From Bacteroidota bacterium (GTDB lineage Bacteria; Bacteroidota; Bacteroidia; UKL13-3): a stretch of DNA of 64,000 bases. Each line of letters starts with the position of its first letter. Position 1 is the stretch's first letter. The DNA is taken from positions 62,001 through 126,000 of the forward strand of contig JAIXWW010000012.1 in assembly GCA_027491085.1 (NCBI GenBank). The letters run 5' to 3'. Below the pieces are notes generated by a model that made no database searches, was not told the origin of the DNA, and saw only the letters and a list, made by a program, of their open reading frames with translations. Positions 52,723 to 62,309 of the stretch are shown here, one piece after another. The translations under genes were made by a program, and so were the position numbers.

Positions 52723-52785
52723 ATTTATAAGGGTATTTAGGTTTATTTATTGTTGAAATTTAATGTTCAATTATACTAAAATTAG

Positions 52786-55011
52786 TTACAATTTCTCTAA
52801 CCAAAAATTTAACATTTTGGTGTATAAATGTAAACGTGTTTTGCCTCCACTAATTCCGTGGTTTTTATTTGGATAATACTCTGAATCGAAAACAATATTT
52901 TTCTTAATCATTGCATCTACCATTTCTACTGCATTTTGAAAATGTACATTATCATCGGCAGTTCCATGTATAATTAAATAGTTTCCTTTAATTTTCTCTA
53001 CATGGCTTAACGGTGAGTTTTCATCATAATTTTTACCATTTTCTTGCGGAGTGCGCATGTAACGCTCTGTGTATATATTATCGTAAAAGCGCCAATTAGT
53101 TACTGGTGCTACTGCTATAGCCGATTTAAATACATCAGCACCTCTACTAATAGCCAAACTAGCCATATAACCTCCAAAACTCCAACCCCAAAAACCAATT
53201 CGTTTTGAATCAACATAACTTAGTTTACCTAATTCGCTTGCCAAGAATATTTGGTCTTCAATTTCGTATTTACCCAAATTTAAATAGGTACATTTTTTAA
53301 ATGCTTCGCCTTTAAAACCGGTTCCACGAGCATCGGCACAAAAAACAATATAACCTTTATTGGCCAATACTTGGTAAAAATAATAGTTACTTCCCATCCA
53401 TCTATCCACGGCTAACTGATGGCCAGGGCCATTATATGCATACATAATAACTGGATATTTTTTATTGGGGTCAAAGTTTTCTGGTTTAATAATAAAAGCA
53501 TTTAAATCATCGCCAATAGCATTTTTTACAGGCATAAATTGTGCTTTAGCTATTTCAAAACCAGCTAATTTAGTATTTAATTTTTCGTTACTTTCTAGCG
53601 TACGTAGTTGATTGCCTGCAGCAGTATGAATGGTATAAACTGGAGGGGTGTTTATATTGCTCCAAGTATTTAAAAAGTATGATAAACTGCTGTTAAATGT
53701 TGGGCTATTCCAACCATGTTTAGTAGTTAAATTCTTTTTGTTTTTACCATTTAAACCAATGCTATAAACAAAACGTTCGGCTGACAAATTTTTACTTACT
53801 TTACCTTCTATAAATTCAGGACTTGAATAAAAAATGGTTTTTGTTTTTTCATCAATGCCATAAAATGCATCCACATCAAAATTACCATTGGTTATTTGTT
53901 TTACCAATTTACCTTTCAAATCGTATTGATATAAATGGTTGTAACCATTACGTTCACTAGTAATAATAAATGTTTTGTTATCGTTTAAAAAAGTTAAGTT
54001 ATCGGTAATTTCAACATAGTATTTATTTTCTTCGGTATAAATTACACTTGATTTTCCAGTACTGGTATTTGCCAATAATATTTCTAATTTGTTTTGTAAG
54101 CGGTTTAAGCGCTGGATAGCCAATACATTATTGTCTTTGGTAAATTGAATACGAGGAATATAAATGTCGGCCTCTTTACCGATTTCCATTTCAGCATTTA
54201 ACTCTGAACGTAAATCATAAACCAAAATACCGATGGTAGAGTTAGCCTCGCCTGCTTTTGGGTATTTAAACTTGGTTTGAGTTGGGTATAATTTGCCATA
54301 CATGGTCATTTCAAACTCTTTAACTTTACTTTCGTCAAAACGGTAAAAAGCTATTTTATCGCTATTGGGGCTCCAAGCAAATCCTTTCCAAATGGCAAAC
54401 TCCTCTTCGTAAACCCAATCAGTTGCACCATTAATAATATTATTGAATTTACCATCGGTAGTAATGGTTTCTTCTTTGTTTAAAAACAAATCGTAGTAAA
54501 ATAAATTGTTGTCTTTTACATAAGCCAATTTATTGCCATCGGGTGAGAAAGTGGCATTCATTACCTTAAAAGTAAAAGGTTGAGTCAGCTTTTTATTTTT
54601 TATATCGTACACAAAAATATTGGCTTGGGTAGAATGGCGGTATAAACTTTCGGTATTGCTGGTAAATAAAATTTTATTTTCATCAGCACTAAACTCAAAA
54701 TTATCAAAGACCAAAATACCACCATTAAATAATAAATCAATATGTTTTACAATGGTATCTACCAAATTGCCATTGGCAAATTCGTAACGCAATATATTGG
54801 CATCGTTATCTAAATTGCAATAATAGCGGCTATCGTTAAGCGAGGTGAAACCACTAACACCCGCCATTTGAAAAGAGCCTTTAGCATAAATATCGTCCAT
54901 GCTAATTGGTTTTTTATTTTGCGCAATTACTGCTACTGAAAAAAGAAATAAGACTGCTAAAAACAGTGTGTTTTTTCTAGCAAAATACGTTGGAGTAAGT
55001 GTATGTTTCAT
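52786..55011 (-). CDS. S9-family peptidase (DPP-IV-like)
   Basis: Beta-propeller N-domain (DPPIV_N) and catalytic GFWGWSFGGYMASLAI, HGTADDNVHFQNA, NKNHGISGG. Confidence 0.95.
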   Translation of the reverse strand: MKHTLTPTYFARKNTLFLAVLFLFSVAVIAQNKKPISMDDIYAKGSFQMAGVSGFTSLNDSRYYCNLDNDANILRYEFANGNLVDTIVKHIDLLFNGGILVFDNFEFSADENKILFTSNTESLYRHSTQANIFVYDIKNKKLTQPFTFKVMNATFSPDGNKLAYVKDNNLFYYDLFLNKEETITTDGKFNNIINGATDWVYEEEFAIWKGFAWSPNSDKIAFYRFDESKVKEFEMTMYGKLYPTQTKFKYPKAGEANSTIGILVYDLRSELNAEMEIGKEADIYIPRIQFTKDNNVLAIQRLNRLQNKLEILLANTSTGKSSVIYTEENKYYVEITDNLTFLNDNKTFIITSERNGYNHLYQYDLKGKLVKQITNGNFDVDAFYGIDEKTKTIFYSSPEFIEGKVSKNLSAERFVYSIGLNGKNKKNLTTKHGWNSPTFNSSLSYFLNTWSNINTPPVYTIHTAAGNQLRTLESNEKLNTKLAGFEIAKAQFMPVKNAIGDDLNAFIIKPENFDPNKKYPVIMYAYNGPGHQLAVDRWMGSNYYFYQVLANKGYIVFCADARGTGFKGEAFKKCTYLNLGKYEIEDQIFLASELGKLSYVDSKRIGFWGWSFGGYMASLAISRGADVFKSAIAVAPVTNWRFYDNIYTERYMRTPQENGKNYDENSPLSHVEKIKGNYLIIHGTADDNVHFQNAVEMVDAMIKKNIVFDSEYYPNKNHGISGGKTRLHLYTKMLNFWLEKL

Positions 55012-55186
55012 GTTTGGTTTGGTTTAAAATAAAATAATGCCTTTTAAAATTTTAACTCTTTTAAATAATTAGGCATATTTTATGTTTGCTGCAAATAAAC
55101 ACAAGCATTTTAAAAAAACTAAATACTTTTATGGAAATGGTAACAATTCTGTATCTGTATAATTAAAATCAAATAATTTTAAATTT

Positions 55187-55921
55187 ATGAAAACCATCAA
55201 AAACGCGCTAATTGTATTAGCATTTAGTATTTTAGGCTTTAATGCCATCGCCCAAAACAACACAAACCAAGTTATTAGAAAAAGCATATCAGTTATAGGT
55301 ACTGCCGAAATGGAAATTGTACCTGATGAAATTTATGTTTCTATCACTTTACAAGAGTATAAAGAAAGTGGAAACAAAATAATTATGGAAACTTTAGAAA
55401 AAGCCATGCGCGAAGTGCTAAATACCATGAAAATAGATACTAAAAACCTAACCGTAGAAGGTAGCTATGGTTATAGAAACTATATTCCTAAAAAACACAA
55501 ACAAAAAGAGTTTTTTTTAAGCAAAACCTACCAATTAAAAATGAGTGAGTTGAGCAAATATAATGAACTAATTGACAGACTAGACGATGAAGGCATAAGC
55601 CAAGTAAATATTAGCCGTACACACCATAGTAAAATGGAAGAATTTAAAAAACAACTAAAAATAAATGCCATTAAAGCTGCTAAAGAAAAGGCAGGCTATT
55701 TATTAGTGGCCATTAACGAACAATTAGGCGAAGCATTGGAGGTAAACGACCAAGAAAGCAACGAAAATTTTCCTATTTATAGTAACTTTAGAGGCAACAG
55801 AATGTATAAAGCTGAAGCTATGGGAAGTGCTGATTCAGTTTCTAATTGGGCTGAACCTGCCTTAGAAATGAAAACCATTAAAATTACTAGCCAAGTAAAT
55901 GTGGTGTTTGCAATAAAATAA
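55187..55921 (+). CDS. SIMPL (DUF541) domain-containing protein
   Basis: Signal peptide; ISVIGTAEMEIVPDEIYVSITLQEYKESG; KQLKINAIKAAKEKAGYLLVAINEQLGEALEV. Confidence 0.93.
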   Translation: MKTIKNALIVLAFSILGFNAIAQNNTNQVIRKSISVIGTAEMEIVPDEIYVSITLQEYKESGNKIIMETLEKAMREVLNTMKIDTKNLTVEGSYGYRNYIPKKHKQKEFFLSKTYQLKMSELSKYNELIDRLDDEGISQVNISRTHHSKMEEFKKQLKINAIKAAKEKAGYLLVAINEQLGEALEVNDQESNENFPIYSNFRGNRMYKAEAMGSADSVSNWAEPALEMKTIKITSQVNVVFAIK

Positions 55922-55986
55922 GTTCGGAGTTTTGAGTTCGAAGTTCGAAGTTTTAAATTTAAAATGTGATAACAGCTGGAACTATC

Positions 55987-56080
55987 GTCATTGCGAGGTA
56001 CGAAGCAATCTCAAGTTATATAAGCCATTAATCGCTTGAGATTGCTGGTTATTGCTCTCGCAATAAATGTTCGCAATGAC
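55987..56080. repeat. Hairpin element GTCATTGCGA...AAGCAATCTCAAG / CTTGAGATTGCT...TCGCAATGAC
   Basis: Arms 55987..56015 and 56035..56046 plus 56071..56080; a half-copy occurs at 56226..56259. Confidence 0.85.
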
Positions 56081-56099
56081 GTTTGTTACTGATTATAAA

Positions 56100-56154
56100 G
56101 TTAACATTAAAGGAATGCATTCAGGTATAGCAAAGAAGATGCTTACAGCATAAC
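56100..56154 (+). repeat. 55-bp dispersed repeat, copy B
   Basis: GTTAACATTAAAGGAATGCATTCAGGTATAGCAAAGAAGATGCTTACAGCATAAC. Confidence 0.88.
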
Positions 56155-56278
56155 GTTTTAGGTGTTGAATGTTAAGAGTGTGGGAAAATCTGCTTATTCT
56201 GCGAAATCAGCTGGAAACTTTGCCCACTTGAGATTGCTTCTCTGCGTAATCGCAATGACGTTTGTTGCTGATTATAAA

Positions 56279-56333
56279 GTTAACGTTAATGGAAAGCAAT
56301 CAGTCAAAGCAAAGAAGATGCTTACAGCATGAC
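56279..56333 (+). repeat. 55-bp dispersed repeat, copy C
   Basis: GTTAACGTTAATGGAAAGCAATCAGTCAAAGCAAAGAAGATGCTTACAGCATGAC. Confidence 0.9.
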
Positions 56334-56377
56334 CGAGTGGGGAGTTTATTTACAGCCTCTGGCTGCAATTTATCTTT

Positions 56378-56405
56378 GTATAGACGTTTAATTAAACGTC
56401 TATAC
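56378..56405. repeat. 28-bp perfect palindrome
   Basis: GTATAGACGTTTAATTAAACGTCTATAC. Confidence 0.92.
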
Positions 56406-56480
56406 CTAATTCCGCATATATTAATGATGTAATAGTAGCTATAGAATAAACATTTTTAAAAATATAAATAGGTGCGGGAA

Positions 56481-56513
56481 AACTTTGTCAAAGTTTAGAA
56501 CTTTGACAAAGTT
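56481..56513. repeat. Perfect 15-bp inverted repeat with 3-nt spacer
   Basis: AACTTTGTCAAAGTT tag AACTTTGACAAAGTT. Confidence 0.92.
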
Positions 56514-56565
56514 AACGCTAACGGAAAGCAATAAGTTAAAGCAAAGGAGATGCTTTAAACATGAG
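56511..56565 (+). repeat. 55-bp dispersed repeat, copy D
   Basis: GTTAACGCTAACGGAAAGCAATAAGTTAAAGCAAAGGAGATGCTTTAAACATGAG. Confidence 0.85.
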
Positions 56566-56584
56566 GTGTGTTAACTAAAAGAAT

Positions 56585-57001
56585 TTAGTTGATAATGCTT
56601 TTGTCTTTAGCTACAAATTTGGCAAAACCAAGCAACGCGCCTGTTACCATTATATTTCTAAAAAAATTAACCATTTCTAGTTCTTTTTCTCTCATTAAAT
56701 CAGCAGTCATGTTTTCTGTACCTAATTCATGTCCCATTGCTCTTGGTAAATGAACCAATACAGCCATTAAAATTACATACAAAGCCATGAGTGAATAAGC
56801 CAATTTATCGTATTTGCCTATTAGCGCACTTATTATAAATAGCACTATACAAACAAGGGTAAAATAGTTCCAAAAGTATGGAAACGGAATATAATCAGGC
56901 ACAAACGAAGCGCCCACATCAGGCTTACCAAGGTGTAAACCAACATAAAGCAAAAATGAAAGTGGAAATATATATTTCCCTAAATTTAAAATTCTGTCCA
57001 T
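56585..57001 (-). CDS. DoxX-like small membrane protein
   Basis: 138 aa, four hydrophobic segments; VHLPRAMGHE.. and NIMVTGALLGFAKF resemble DoxX-type proteins. Confidence 0.6.
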   Translation of the reverse strand: MDRILNLGKYIFPLSFLLYVGLHLGKPDVGASFVPDYIPFPYFWNYFTLVCIVLFIISALIGKYDKLAYSLMALYVILMAVLVHLPRAMGHELGTENMTADLMREKELEMVNFFRNIMVTGALLGFAKFVAKDKSIIN

Positions 57002-57013
57002 AATTAAAATGAT

Positions 57014-57367
57014 TTAGTTTGTTGGAAAAGGAATAAGTGGTCTAATTTCTACCGAACTATTTGGATATTTAAGAATAGGGCAAGTTTTACTCCACTCCTG
57101 CACTTCAGCTAAGTTATCTGATTTACAAATTAAAAATCCAGATACCAAAACCGAATTACTCTCTTTATGAGGGCCAGCGGTTGTTCCTTCATTGCTAATA
57201 ATGGTGGAGTCGTAACGCATAGGTGCGGTATGAATTAGTTTACCTTGCATGGCTATATGGCCAATCCACGATTGCCACTTGGGCATATCTTCGGCCATGT
57301 CTTGCGAGGTTGCTAAGTACCCATCGTTGGCACTTGCATTGCGAAATAATAATAAATACTCTGTCAT
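57014..57367 (-). CDS. YciI-like family protein
   Basis: MTEYLLLFRNA...MPKWQSWIGHIAMQGKLIHTAPM...VSGFLICKSDNLAEVQEWSKTCPILKYPNSSVEIRPL. Confidence 0.85.
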   Translation of the reverse strand: MTEYLLLFRNASANDGYLATSQDMAEDMPKWQSWIGHIAMQGKLIHTAPMRYDSTIISNEGTTAGPHKESNSVLVSGFLICKSDNLAEVQEWSKTCPILKYPNSSVEIRPLIPFPTN

Positions 57368-57446
57368 GTTATTTTTGTTTAATGGGTTAATAATGAAGCA
57401 AAACTCACCAATTAAAATTTAGGTAACGATGACAAAAGTCGATATT

Positions 57447-58016
57447 TTACAGCTTGGCTTTTAGCCTACTAAATACATCTTTATTGATACCTAAATAAGA
57501 TGCAATGAGTTTGCTCGAAAGCCGTGTCATGAGCATTGGCCGGTATTCCATGAGCCATTGAATGCGCTCTAATGCTGTTAGCGAAACAAAAGTATTTACT
57601 CTATAAACCGAATTGGCATATGATGCTTCAAGTATTTGCTTATAAACCATATCAAACTGCGGAACTGTTTCCATTAGTGCCTGAAACGATTCTCTATCAA
57701 TAGCCAAAAGTTCGCATGGCTCAATGGTTCTAATATTTTCGGTAGCAGGCTTCCCACTTCCAAAACTTTGCAATTCAGAACACCAGTTATCTTCAATTAC
57801 AATATCTCGTGTGGTTTCGTTCATGTTTTTATCGTAAACATAAACCTGTAAACAACCTTTAGCCACGAAGTAAACATATTTACAACCATCGCCTTGCTGC
57901 AAAAGCTGTTCATTCCTTTTGGTTTTTATTTGTTTAAACTTACCTAAAACTGTATCTAAATTAGCTAGGTTATTTCCAAGCCTATTGGTTATTTGATTTT
58001 GTAAAACCTCTATCAT
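57447..58016 (-). CDS. Crp/Fnr-family transcriptional regulator
   Basis: Cyclic-nucleotide-binding fold (LLQQGDGCKYVYFVAKGCLQVYVYD) and HTH region SSKLIASYLGINKDVFSRLKAKL. Confidence 0.88.
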   Translation of the reverse strand: MIEVLQNQITNRLGNNLANLDTVLGKFKQIKTKRNEQLLQQGDGCKYVYFVAKGCLQVYVYDKNMNETTRDIVIEDNWCSELQSFGSGKPATENIRTIEPCELLAIDRESFQALMETVPQFDMVYKQILEASYANSVYRVNTFVSLTALERIQWLMEYRPMLMTRLSSKLIASYLGINKDVFSRLKAKL

Positions 58017-58350
58017 TGCTGTAAATGTTTATGTTGTAAAATAGGTTACTTGATCTTTAAATTAACTGCAATTTATTGGCCACCAACTTAACCTCCTAAT
58101 TTTACAAACTTATTGATTAACACCACAAATTCAATTTAGTTTGATAGACAAATTAGTTTGGTTTTATCTAATAAATGTTTCAGAACATGTTTTAGTTGCT
58201 GGTAAAATCGCTATTTAATTACATCATTTACCAATATTAAATTGAGGTGCCAATAAAACAATGAACTGTTTGATTACACAATAAATTACTAACTTTCATT
58301 ATGAAATATGAGGCAAAATCTTATATTCGAGCAAATTTTTTAAAACAGAA

Positions 58351-60789
58351 ATGAATAACAATTTTATGAAAAAAGCATTGCCTCATTTTGTGGCAGTTGG
58401 GGTAATTTTAATTGCTATGTTTTTTTATTTTCAACCATTTTTTGGAGGTAAAGTATTAAAGCAGTACGATGTAAGCCAATGGCGCGCTACTTATGAAGAA
58501 ACCAGTAAATTTGAAACCCAAACAGGCGAAAGAACCTATTGGACAAACAGTATTTTTGGTGGAATGCCTAATTATTTGATAGGTGCATCATATACTGGAA
58601 ATTGGACAAATAACATTTATTTTACCTTCCAACAAGTATTTAAACACCCAACTGATACTGTATTTTTACTTTTCATTTGTTTTTATATCATGTTATTGGT
58701 TTTTGAGGTAAATGCTTGGCTAGCTATTATTGGGGCATTGGCCTTTGCTTTTAGTAGTTTTAATTTTATAAATATTGATGCAGGCCATATTACTAAAGGA
58801 AATGCCATCGCTTTTATTCCATTGGTTATAGCTGGTATTCAAATGTGTTTACACAAAAATAGAATTATGGGAGCTTTACTTACAGGTATAGCAATTTCAT
58901 TGCAATTGGCTGCTAATCACTTGCAAATAACTTACTATCTAATTTTTATAATAATAGCGTGGGTTATTGTGGAAATAGTAGATGCTATTAAAAACGGTAC
59001 CATAAAGAATGTATTAATTAGTGGCTTATTTTTAGGGGTAGCTGCTTTAATAGCAATTGGAACCAATATTACAGGATTATTAACAACCGAAGAATACGGA
59101 AAATATAGCTTACGTGCACCAAGTGAATTAACCATAGCTGCCGATGGAAAAACCAAGGCAGATAATGGAAGTACAGGCTTAGATAAAGATTACGCTTTAG
59201 CATGGAGTAATGGTGTTACAGAGCCATTAACCTTACTTATTCCAAACTTTTATGGAGGAGCTAGTAATGGCGAATTAAGTACCAATAGCGAAACTTTTAA
59301 ATTATTAAAAGCTGCTGGTTACGATGCCTCAAATGCCAAACAAGCCATTAAACAAATGCCCGTTTATTGGGGCGATCAACCATTTACTGCCGGCCCTATT
59401 TATTATGGATCCATTATTTGTTTCTTGTTTATTTTTGGAATGATAGTAGTAAAATCAAGTGTTAAATGGTGGATTTTAGCTGCTTCTCTATTGGCAATTT
59501 TCTTATCAATGGGAAAAAACTTTATGCCATTAACTACCCTATTTTTCGATTATTTTCCGCTATATAATAAATTCCGTTCGGTTACTTTTATTTTATGCAT
59601 TACGCAAGCGTTATTCCCTCTTATGGCATTATTGTCATTACGCGATTTAATGAACGATAAAATAAGCAAAAAAGATTTAATGAATGGGTTAAAATATGGT
59701 GGTGGAATTGTAGCTGGCTTATGTTTACTTTTTGCAATCATGCCCGGAATGTTTGCTAATTTTACTGGCTTGAATGATGAAAGAATGGATCCTTCTTTAG
59801 TTACTGCATTAAAAGCAGACAGAGAAAGTATTATGCAAATGGATGCTTTCCGTTCATTTGCATTGATAGCAGCTGCATGCGCTTTAATTTGGTTTTATTA
59901 CAATAAAAAAATTAAACAATTTGTATTCATGAGTGTATTGGGTTTATTGGTACTTGGCGATTTATGGCAAGTGGATAAACGTTACCTAAACGATAGCGAT
60001 TTTGAGAAAAAGAAAGCTGCTGCGTTATTTGAAAAAACGCCTGCTGATGAAGAAATTTTGAAAGATCCAGATCCTAATTACAGAGTTTATAACAACACTA
60101 CCGACTTTGATAAAGATGCCATTACAGCTTATTACCATAAAACTATAGGTGGTTACCATGGTGCTAAAATGCGTAGGTTCCAAGAGTTAATTGAATGGCA
60201 ATTGGCTAAAAACAATATGGAATGCTACAATATGTTAAATGTTAAATACATTATTTTAGGTGATTCTACAGGTAGAAAATTTGTGCAACGTAATTATGCT
60301 GCCAACGGCAATGCTTGGTTTGTAAGCAATACAAAAATGGTTGCTAATGCTGATGAAGAAATCAAAGCGTTAACAGGCTTTAGCTCTAAACAAACCGCAG
60401 TAATTGATAAACGTTTTGAAGGCGAATTGGTTAATTTCAAAATGAATTTTGACAGTACTGCATCAATAAAATTTATCAGCTATGCTCCAAACAAATTGGT
60501 TTATGAAAGTAATACCAAAACTCCACAATTAGCAGTATTTAGTGAAGTGTATTACGATAAAGGTTGGAATGCCTATGTTGATGGAAAATTAGTTCCTCAC
60601 TTTAGAGCTAATTATATATTACGAGCCATGGTAGTTCCTGAAGGTAAACATAGCATTGAGTTTAAATTTGAACCAGCTACAGTTAAAAAAGGTCAAACCA
60701 TAGCATTGGCATCATCTATTACTTTATATGTAGGTTTAATATTATTGATTGGATTTTCGTTTATCAAAAAACCTAAGGTTAAAGAATAA
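58351..60789 (+). CDS. YfhO-family membrane protein
   Basis: 812 aa; many TM helices; NSIFGGMPNYLIGASYTGNW; C-terminal VFSEVYYDKGWNAYVDGKLVPHFRANYILRAMVVPEGKHSIEFKFEP. Confidence 0.9.
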   Translation: MNNNFMKKALPHFVAVGVILIAMFFYFQPFFGGKVLKQYDVSQWRATYEETSKFETQTGERTYWTNSIFGGMPNYLIGASYTGNWTNNIYFTFQQVFKHPTDTVFLLFICFYIMLLVFEVNAWLAIIGALAFAFSSFNFINIDAGHITKGNAIAFIPLVIAGIQMCLHKNRIMGALLTGIAISLQLAANHLQITYYLIFIIIAWVIVEIVDAIKNGTIKNVLISGLFLGVAALIAIGTNITGLLTTEEYGKYSLRAPSELTIAADGKTKADNGSTGLDKDYALAWSNGVTEPLTLLIPNFYGGASNGELSTNSETFKLLKAAGYDASNAKQAIKQMPVYWGDQPFTAGPIYYGSIICFLFIFGMIVVKSSVKWWILAASLLAIFLSMGKNFMPLTTLFFDYFPLYNKFRSVTFILCITQALFPLMALLSLRDLMNDKISKKDLMNGLKYGGGIVAGLCLLFAIMPGMFANFTGLNDERMDPSLVTALKADRESIMQMDAFRSFALIAAACALIWFYYNKKIKQFVFMSVLGLLVLGDLWQVDKRYLNDSDFEKKKAAALFEKTPADEEILKDPDPNYRVYNNTTDFDKDAITAYYHKTIGGYHGAKMRRFQELIEWQLAKNNMECYNMLNVKYIILGDSTGRKFVQRNYAANGNAWFVSNTKMVANADEEIKALTGFSSKQTAVIDKRFEGELVNFKMNFDSTASIKFISYAPNKLVYESNTKTPQLAVFSEVYYDKGWNAYVDGKLVPHFRANYILRAMVVPEGKHSIEFKFEPATVKKGQTIALASSITLYVGLILLIGFSFIKKPKVKE

Positions 60790-60807
60790 ACAATAACTTT
60801 ATTCAAC

Positions 60808-60848
60808 AAAAAAAGAGGCTGCCTAAATAGACAGCCTCTTTTTTTTTT
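60808..60848. terminator. Bidirectional terminator between convergent genes
   Basis: AAAAAAAGAGGCTG cctaaataga CAGCCTCTTTTTTTTTT. Confidence 0.88.
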
Positions 60849-60851
60849 AAC

Positions 60852-62309
60852 CTATTTTGTCTCTGCAAATAAACTTTCTTGTTTTTCAAAATCGTACAAA
60901 GTGGTTCTGCGTAAACGGTAATAACTTAACCAATAATCTTTCAGAGTTCTATAATATTCATTTCTTGCCAAATCCTTTTCAGTTTGAGCAATATTTAAAT
61001 TGGTATTATCTATTTTACCAATAAAATACCTATTCTTAGCCACTTCATAACGTTTTTGAGCTATGGTATCGGCTTTAGCACTTATACTAACACGCTGTTT
61101 TAATTGTTTGTACTGCATAACCAAAAAAACCACATCTTGCTCTAAATTTAAATACGCTAATTGTAACTGTGCGTCTTTGGCTTTAAATTGGTATTTAGCT
61201 TCTTTATAATCATTTCTAAACCTACCCCAATTCATTAAAGGTAAATTTAAACCTAAACTAACACGTTGTTGTTCTGCTGGATTTTTATAACTGTTTTCAA
61301 AATTACTTGCTGTTTGGCTTAAACCATAAGTTGCATTTAATTCGGCATTGGGTAGCTGATTTAATCTGGCCCTTCTCAAGTTGGCTTCAATTTGTTTTTG
61401 TTCAATATTAATTTGAACAAAATCACTTCTACTTTTAATAGCATTACTCACTGCTTTTTCAATATCTGGCTCAAAAAATGGTAAATGTGTTTCAGGGTCT
61501 AATATAAATTCAGCGTTTTTAGGTAAGCCCAAAATAATTCTTAATTGATTCATACTTTGGTAATAGTTTAATTTAGCTTGATCCAAACTATTTTGTGCAT
61601 TCATCAACCGTAATTCCGTTTGTAATAAATCATCTTCACCAATCTTTCCAAGATTATAGCGTCCTTTAGCCATGCGTAGTAATGTATCGTTAACACTTAA
61701 ATTAAATTCGGCTAGTTTTAATTCAGCTTCTGCATTTACTGCATCAAAATAAGTTTGGGTGATTTGAATTGATAAATCTTCAGATCGCTCGGCATATAAT
61801 CTTGAATTTTGTTTAAATCTTAATTTAGCTAATTGCCATTGGAATTTTAATTCATTAAACCTTAACAAGGGTTGGCTTATTGACACAATTAAAGGAGATG
61901 CCTGCCAATTAGTTAAACCATTTTGTGAAAGTAAATCAAATCTTGTTAAAGCCGAAGAAATAGAAACTACGCCTCCTGTGGCCATCAAATTTTGTTGTAA
62001 GTTTATACTTCCATACGACAATGCTTGCGTTCTTTCCACAAACTTTATAGTACCATCAGGCTGCATTACTTGACCTAAACTTCTATCTAATCCAGGCGCA
62101 TTCAAATATGCATTAATTAATGGCAACCTATTGGCCGATGAAGATTTATAATTTACTTGTGCTGCATAAAACAAATTTAAATTTATACTTGCTTGTAAAC
62201 TTTTGTCTTTAGCCATTTGTACAGCTTGAAGCAAACTTAATTTTACTTGAGCATTTGCACAAAGAGGTAATAATACTATTAAATAAATGCCAATCTTAAA
62301 TTTACTCAT
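60852..62309 (-). CDS. TolC-family outer membrane protein
   Basis: Signal peptide; two OEP-like helical repeats (MAKGRYNLGKIGEDDLLQTELRLMNAQNSLDQAKLNYYQSMNQLRIILGLP). Confidence 0.92.
   Translation of the reverse strand: MSKFKIGIYLIVLLPLCANAQVKLSLLQAVQMAKDKSLQASINLNLFYAAQVNYKSSSANRLPLINAYLNAPGLDRSLGQVMQPDGTIKFVERTQALSYGSINLQQNLMATGGVVSISSALTRFDLLSQNGLTNWQASPLIVSISQPLLRFNELKFQWQLAKLRFKQNSRLYAERSEDLSIQITQTYFDAVNAEAELKLAEFNLSVNDTLLRMAKGRYNLGKIGEDDLLQTELRLMNAQNSLDQAKLNYYQSMNQLRIILGLPKNAEFILDPETHLPFFEPDIEKAVSNAIKSRSDFVQINIEQKQIEANLRRARLNQLPNAELNATYGLSQTASNFENSYKNPAEQQRVSLGLNLPLMNWGRFRNDYKEAKYQFKAKDAQLQLAYLNLEQDVVFLVMQYKQLKQRVSISAKADTIAQKRYEVAKNRYFIGKIDNTNLNIAQTEKDLARNEYYRTLKDYWLSYYRLRRTTLYDFEKQESLFAETK

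Noticed and set aside
55922-56584. CRISPR array or integron-type recombination site for the repeat mosaic
   Set aside because: Units have irregular spacing (about 179 and 232 bp), no short uniform spacers, no integrase or cas genes.
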